Shown here: piece after piece, positions 61,848 to 64,000 of the stretch
Position numbering within the stretch: the first letter of the stretch is position 1
Layout of the letters: the number at the start of each line of letters is the position of its first letter
The notes under the pieces: model-generated
Databases searched by the model: none
The model's input: only the letters and a program-made list of their open reading frames with translations
Told to the model about the DNA's origin: nothing
DNA from: Ancylobacter mangrovi
GTDB lineage: Bacteria; Pseudomonadota; Alphaproteobacteria; Rhizobiales; Xanthobacteraceae
Direction of reading: 5' to 3'
Assembly (NCBI RefSeq): GCF_024752355.1
Contig: NZ_JANTHZ010000007.1
Coordinates: 1-64,000, forward strand
DNA length: 64,000 bases
Program-made: the position numbers and the translations under genes

Positions 61848-62247
61848 GAATCTCGACGGAGGCTCTCCGTCGTAAGTCGCATGCGCGTCCCCGCCCCGGC
61901 CGGACGTCGCGCCATGCCATGGGAAGGCGTGGTGGACGTCGGCAGCCGTCCGCCGGCAATGCCTTTGCCACTCATACCTATCGTAATGATGACGCTTCGG
62001 AAATTCCATCGGCGCGGCTGATCTGCCGGCCGGCGGCCCGCATCGCCGGGCGGCGCGGGCCCGGTCGCGGTGCGGCCGAATTGGCCGCCCGTCGCGCGTC
62101 AACCATTTGTCATATTGGTTGGCCGCATCCGGCCGCACGCCGGGTCGGCGCGCTTTCGCGCCGTGCGGCGGCGACCGCCCGATGCCGGCAAGGCCGGGTC
62201 GGGCGGCGACCATTCCCGCACAGGAGACGCCCGGGCGTGATGCTTGG
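61848..62247. other. Intergenic stretch, no supported gene
   Basis: About 400 bases between the tct promoter and the DUF202 gene ends. A second ATATTGGT copy lies near 62111. I see no gene, RNA or repeat with support. Confidence 0.4.
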
Positions 62248-62598
62248 TCAGAAGCCGAGAAGCTCGCCGGCCGTGGCGAGGACGAGCAGCGTCGCAGCGG
62301 CAACGATGACGGCGCTGGTCGCCTTCACGAGGCGCCGGTCGGACGCGGCGACCACGTCGTCCCCGGCCTCGAAGCGCGCGCGAAGATGGGCGCGGTGCAG
62401 CAGAGCGCCGGCCATGGTGCCGAGCAGCAGCGCGGCGCACAGATGGAGCAGGCTTTCGCCGTCCATGCCGACCCGCGCCAGCAGGAGCGCGACCAGCATC
62501 GCCAGCAGCCCGGTGCGTGACCAGGAAAGCCCGGTCCGCTCGGGCTGGAGCCCGGGATCGCCCTTCGGTCGCTCCCCGCGCAGCGGCGCGCCCGGCAT
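62248..62598 (-). CDS. DUF202-family membrane protein, second copy
   Basis: 116 aa, basic soluble start (PLRGERPKGDPGLQPERTGL) with the DUF202 core LQPERTGLSWSRTGLLAMLV, then three hydrophobic helices. It starts at the base where the preceding YidH-like gene stops (TGATG), so the two are translationally coupled and may form a hetero-oligomer. Function unknown. Confidence 0.8.
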   Translation of the reverse strand: MPGAPLRGERPKGDPGLQPERTGLSWSRTGLLAMLVALLLARVGMDGESLLHLCAALLLGTMAGALLHRAHLRARFEAGDDVVAASDRRLVKATSAVIVAAATLLVLATAGELLGF

Positions 62599-62972
62599 CA
62601 GCCCACCATCACCAGCAGCGCGAGGCCGACGGCGAGGAAGGCGGTGAAGGCGGAGAGGACGGGAAGCAGGCGGCTGCGCGGCAGGTCCGCCTCGTGCCGC
62701 ATCGCCTGCTCCGCCCGCTCCCAGCGCGTATAGGCCATGGCGCCGAGCCAGCCGCCGGCGCAGAACAGCACCAGCGAGAGCGCGAGCCGCAGATGGGCCG
62801 GGCCGAGATGCGAGGCGAACTGGTCGACCGCCGTCGCCCCTGCGATCAGCGCCAGCGCGGTACGGATCCAGGCGAGGAAGGTCCGCTCATTGGCGAGCGA
62901 GAAGCGGTAGTCGGGCCGGATGCCCCGCTCCCACCAGCGCGAGCGCTCCTGGGGATGCACGGATCTCGTCAC
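62598..62972 (-). CDS. YidH/DUF202-family membrane protein
   Basis: 124 aa, DUF202 signature FSLANERTFLAWIRTALALI, three helices. YidH proteins are small inner-membrane proteins of unknown action. Pairing of a YidH-like and a second DUF202 gene is common. Confidence 0.88.
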   Translation of the reverse strand: MTRSVHPQERSRWWERGIRPDYRFSLANERTFLAWIRTALALIAGATAVDQFASHLGPAHLRLALSLVLFCAGGWLGAMAYTRWERAEQAMRHEADLPRSRLLPVLSAFTAFLAVGLALLVMVG

Positions 62973-63021
62973 GGCCGTTGCCCGCGGGATCGATCTGCGA
63001 GGAGTGATGCTGCACGGGACA

Positions 63022-64000
63022 TCAGAGCGCCTCCGCCTCCAGCACCTGGCGTTCCTGCCCGCGCAGGTCGTCGAGCACGATCGAGGCCCCCTTCTCGCCG
63101 ATCATCAGCGTCGCCGCATTGGTGTTGGCGGAGGTGATCTTCGGCATCACCGAGGCGTCGATCACCCGCAGCCCTTCGACGCCGCGCACCTTCAGCCGCG
63201 GGTCGACCACCGAGCCGCTATCCGCGCCCATGCGGCAGGTGCCGACGGCATGGAACACCGTGCCGCCCATGTGGCGGATCGCGTCCCACAGCGCCTCGTC
63301 GCCGGCGACCGCGCTTCCCGGCACCACTTCCTCGTCCCAGAGCGGGCGGAAGGCCGGCTGCTCGTTGATCTCCCGCAGCATCTTCACGCCCTCGACGATG
63401 GTCTTGCGGTCGATCTCGCGCTCGAAATAGCGCGGGGCGATGCGCGGCGCGGCGAGCGGGTCGTCGCCCGTGATCCGCACGAAGCCCCGGCTTTCGGGAT
63501 GGCACTGCCAGACGGAACTCGTGAAGCCGGAATAGGCGTGCAGCGGCGTGCCCGGCTTGTCGACCGAAAGCGGCATGACGTTGAACTGCACGTCCGGACG
63601 CCCGTTCATGGCGTAGGAGGTGCAGGCCGCGCCGCCGACCTGGCCGGCGCCCACCGTCAGAGGTCCTTTGCCGGCAAACAGCCATTCGGCACCCATCTGC
63701 GCCAGCTTGAACGGGTTGCGGACGTCGTCGTTCAGCGACAGCTTGCGGTTCATCCGCACGATCAGCCGCATCTGGTAGTGGTCCTGCAAATTCTCGCCGA
63801 CCTCCGGCGCGTCGACCGCCACCGCGATGCCGAGCGAACGCAGGTGCTCGGCCGGGCCGATGCCGGAGAGCTGGAGAAGCTGCGGCGACTGGATCGCGCC
63901 GGCCGAGAGGATCACCTCGCGGGCGGCCCGGATCGTCCGCCGCTCGCCGCCGGCGAGATATTCGATGCCGACCGCCCGCCCGTTCTCGATCAGCACGCGC
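63022..64000 (-). CDS. GMC-family oxidoreductase, C-terminal part (N-terminus beyond window)
   Basis: At least 325 residues; the FAD-binding N-terminus lies past 64000. SAGAIQSPQLLQLSGIGP, VGENLQDHYQMR and the catalytic end FHAVGTCRMGADSGSVVDPR and SANTNAATLMIGEKGA (His and Asn pair region) are classic GMC motifs. Likely an FAD-linked alcohol or choline-type dehydrogenase. The specific substrate cannot be read from this part. Confidence 0.88.
   Translation of the reverse strand, partial: RVLIENGRAVGIEYLAGGERRTIRAAREVILSAGAIQSPQLLQLSGIGPAEHLRSLGIAVAVDAPEVGENLQDHYQMRLIVRMNRKLSLNDDVRNPFKLAQMGAEWLFAGKGPLTVGAGQVGGAACTSYAMNGRPDVQFNVMPLSVDKPGTPLHAYSGFTSSVWQCHPESRGFVRITGDDPLAAPRIAPRYFEREIDRKTIVEGVKMLREINEQPAFRPLWDEEVVPGSAVAGDEALWDAIRHMGGTVFHAVGTCRMGADSGSVVDPRLKVRGVEGLRVIDASVMPKITSANTNAATLMIGEKGASIVLDDLRGQERQVLEAEAL

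Noticed and set aside
1-64000. CRISPR array
   Set aside because: No regularly spaced 24-40 bp repeats were seen; the only clear tandem repeat is the 15-bp unit at 60678.

Overview
The window reads as GC-rich chromosome of an alphaproteobacterium, most likely of the order Hyphomicrobiales (Rhizobiales). The indications are codon usage, tandem NrsF-type anti-sigma factors, an NDUFS4-like complex I protein next to tRNA genes, several TRAP and tripartite tricarboxylate transporters, and branched-chain-type ABC transporters. Placement near Xanthobacteraceae is only a guess. I see no CRISPR array, integrase, transposase or prophage. Three tRNA genes (Arg-TCT, Pro-TGG, Glu-TTC) lie in the first 10 kb.

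1-10 kb: the end of an alpha/beta hydrolase, small hypothetical genes, a decayed cold-shock gene, a Tat-exported deacylase, a GT4 glycosyltransferase, a DUF192 protein, a double cold-shock-domain protein, a sirtuin and a glyoxalase. 10-24 kb: a probable sigma-F-type stress module. Two NrsF-like membrane anti-sigma factors, a five-gene block (Cys/Met-metabolism PLP enzyme, DUF2064 transferase, GT2, sugar epimerase, SMR-type flippase), an ECF sigma factor, a DUF1223 thioredoxin-like protein and methylthioribose kinase share a repeated promoter pattern, GTAACG-N16-CGTA/CGAA. PRC-barrel, cytochrome b561 plus molybdopterin oxidoreductase, a large membrane protein, MTA/SAH nucleosidase and an atypical SDR follow. 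24.5-28.3 kb: a LysR regulator divergent from a catabolic or detoxification operon (AhpD-like, PPOX-like, DUF1348, Asp-nucleophile hydrolase).

28.4-48 kb is the most interesting block, an amide/urea nitrogen-acquisition island. A cytoplasmic AmiC-like ligand-binding protein, a soluble hybrid histidine kinase and a NarL-type regulator form an overlapping operon. It is divergent from a five-gene Urt/Fmd-type ABC importer, followed by both subunits of a dimethylformamidase-type amidohydrolase, a Rieske-oxygenase-like protein that has lost its metal ligands, a Sel1-repeat protein, a small unknown protein, and a complete urease operon (ureE, ureF, fused ureAB, ureC, ureG, ureD). CTAG is rare in the window but TCTAGAT-like sites cluster at the importer and amidase promoters, which suggests a shared operator. 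The likely logic is to sense an amide inside the cell, import it, hydrolyse it, and recover ammonia through urease.

48-64 kb holds transport operons. These are an iron/phosphonate-type ABC importer with a beta-CASP-like metallo-beta-lactamase gene, a TAXI-TRAP importer with a fused permease, a LVIVD beta-propeller with a helical insert plus a small Cys protein, and a TctABC importer behind a strong sigma-70-like promoter. Two DUF202/YidH membrane proteins and a GMC oxidoreductase truncated by the window edge close the window.
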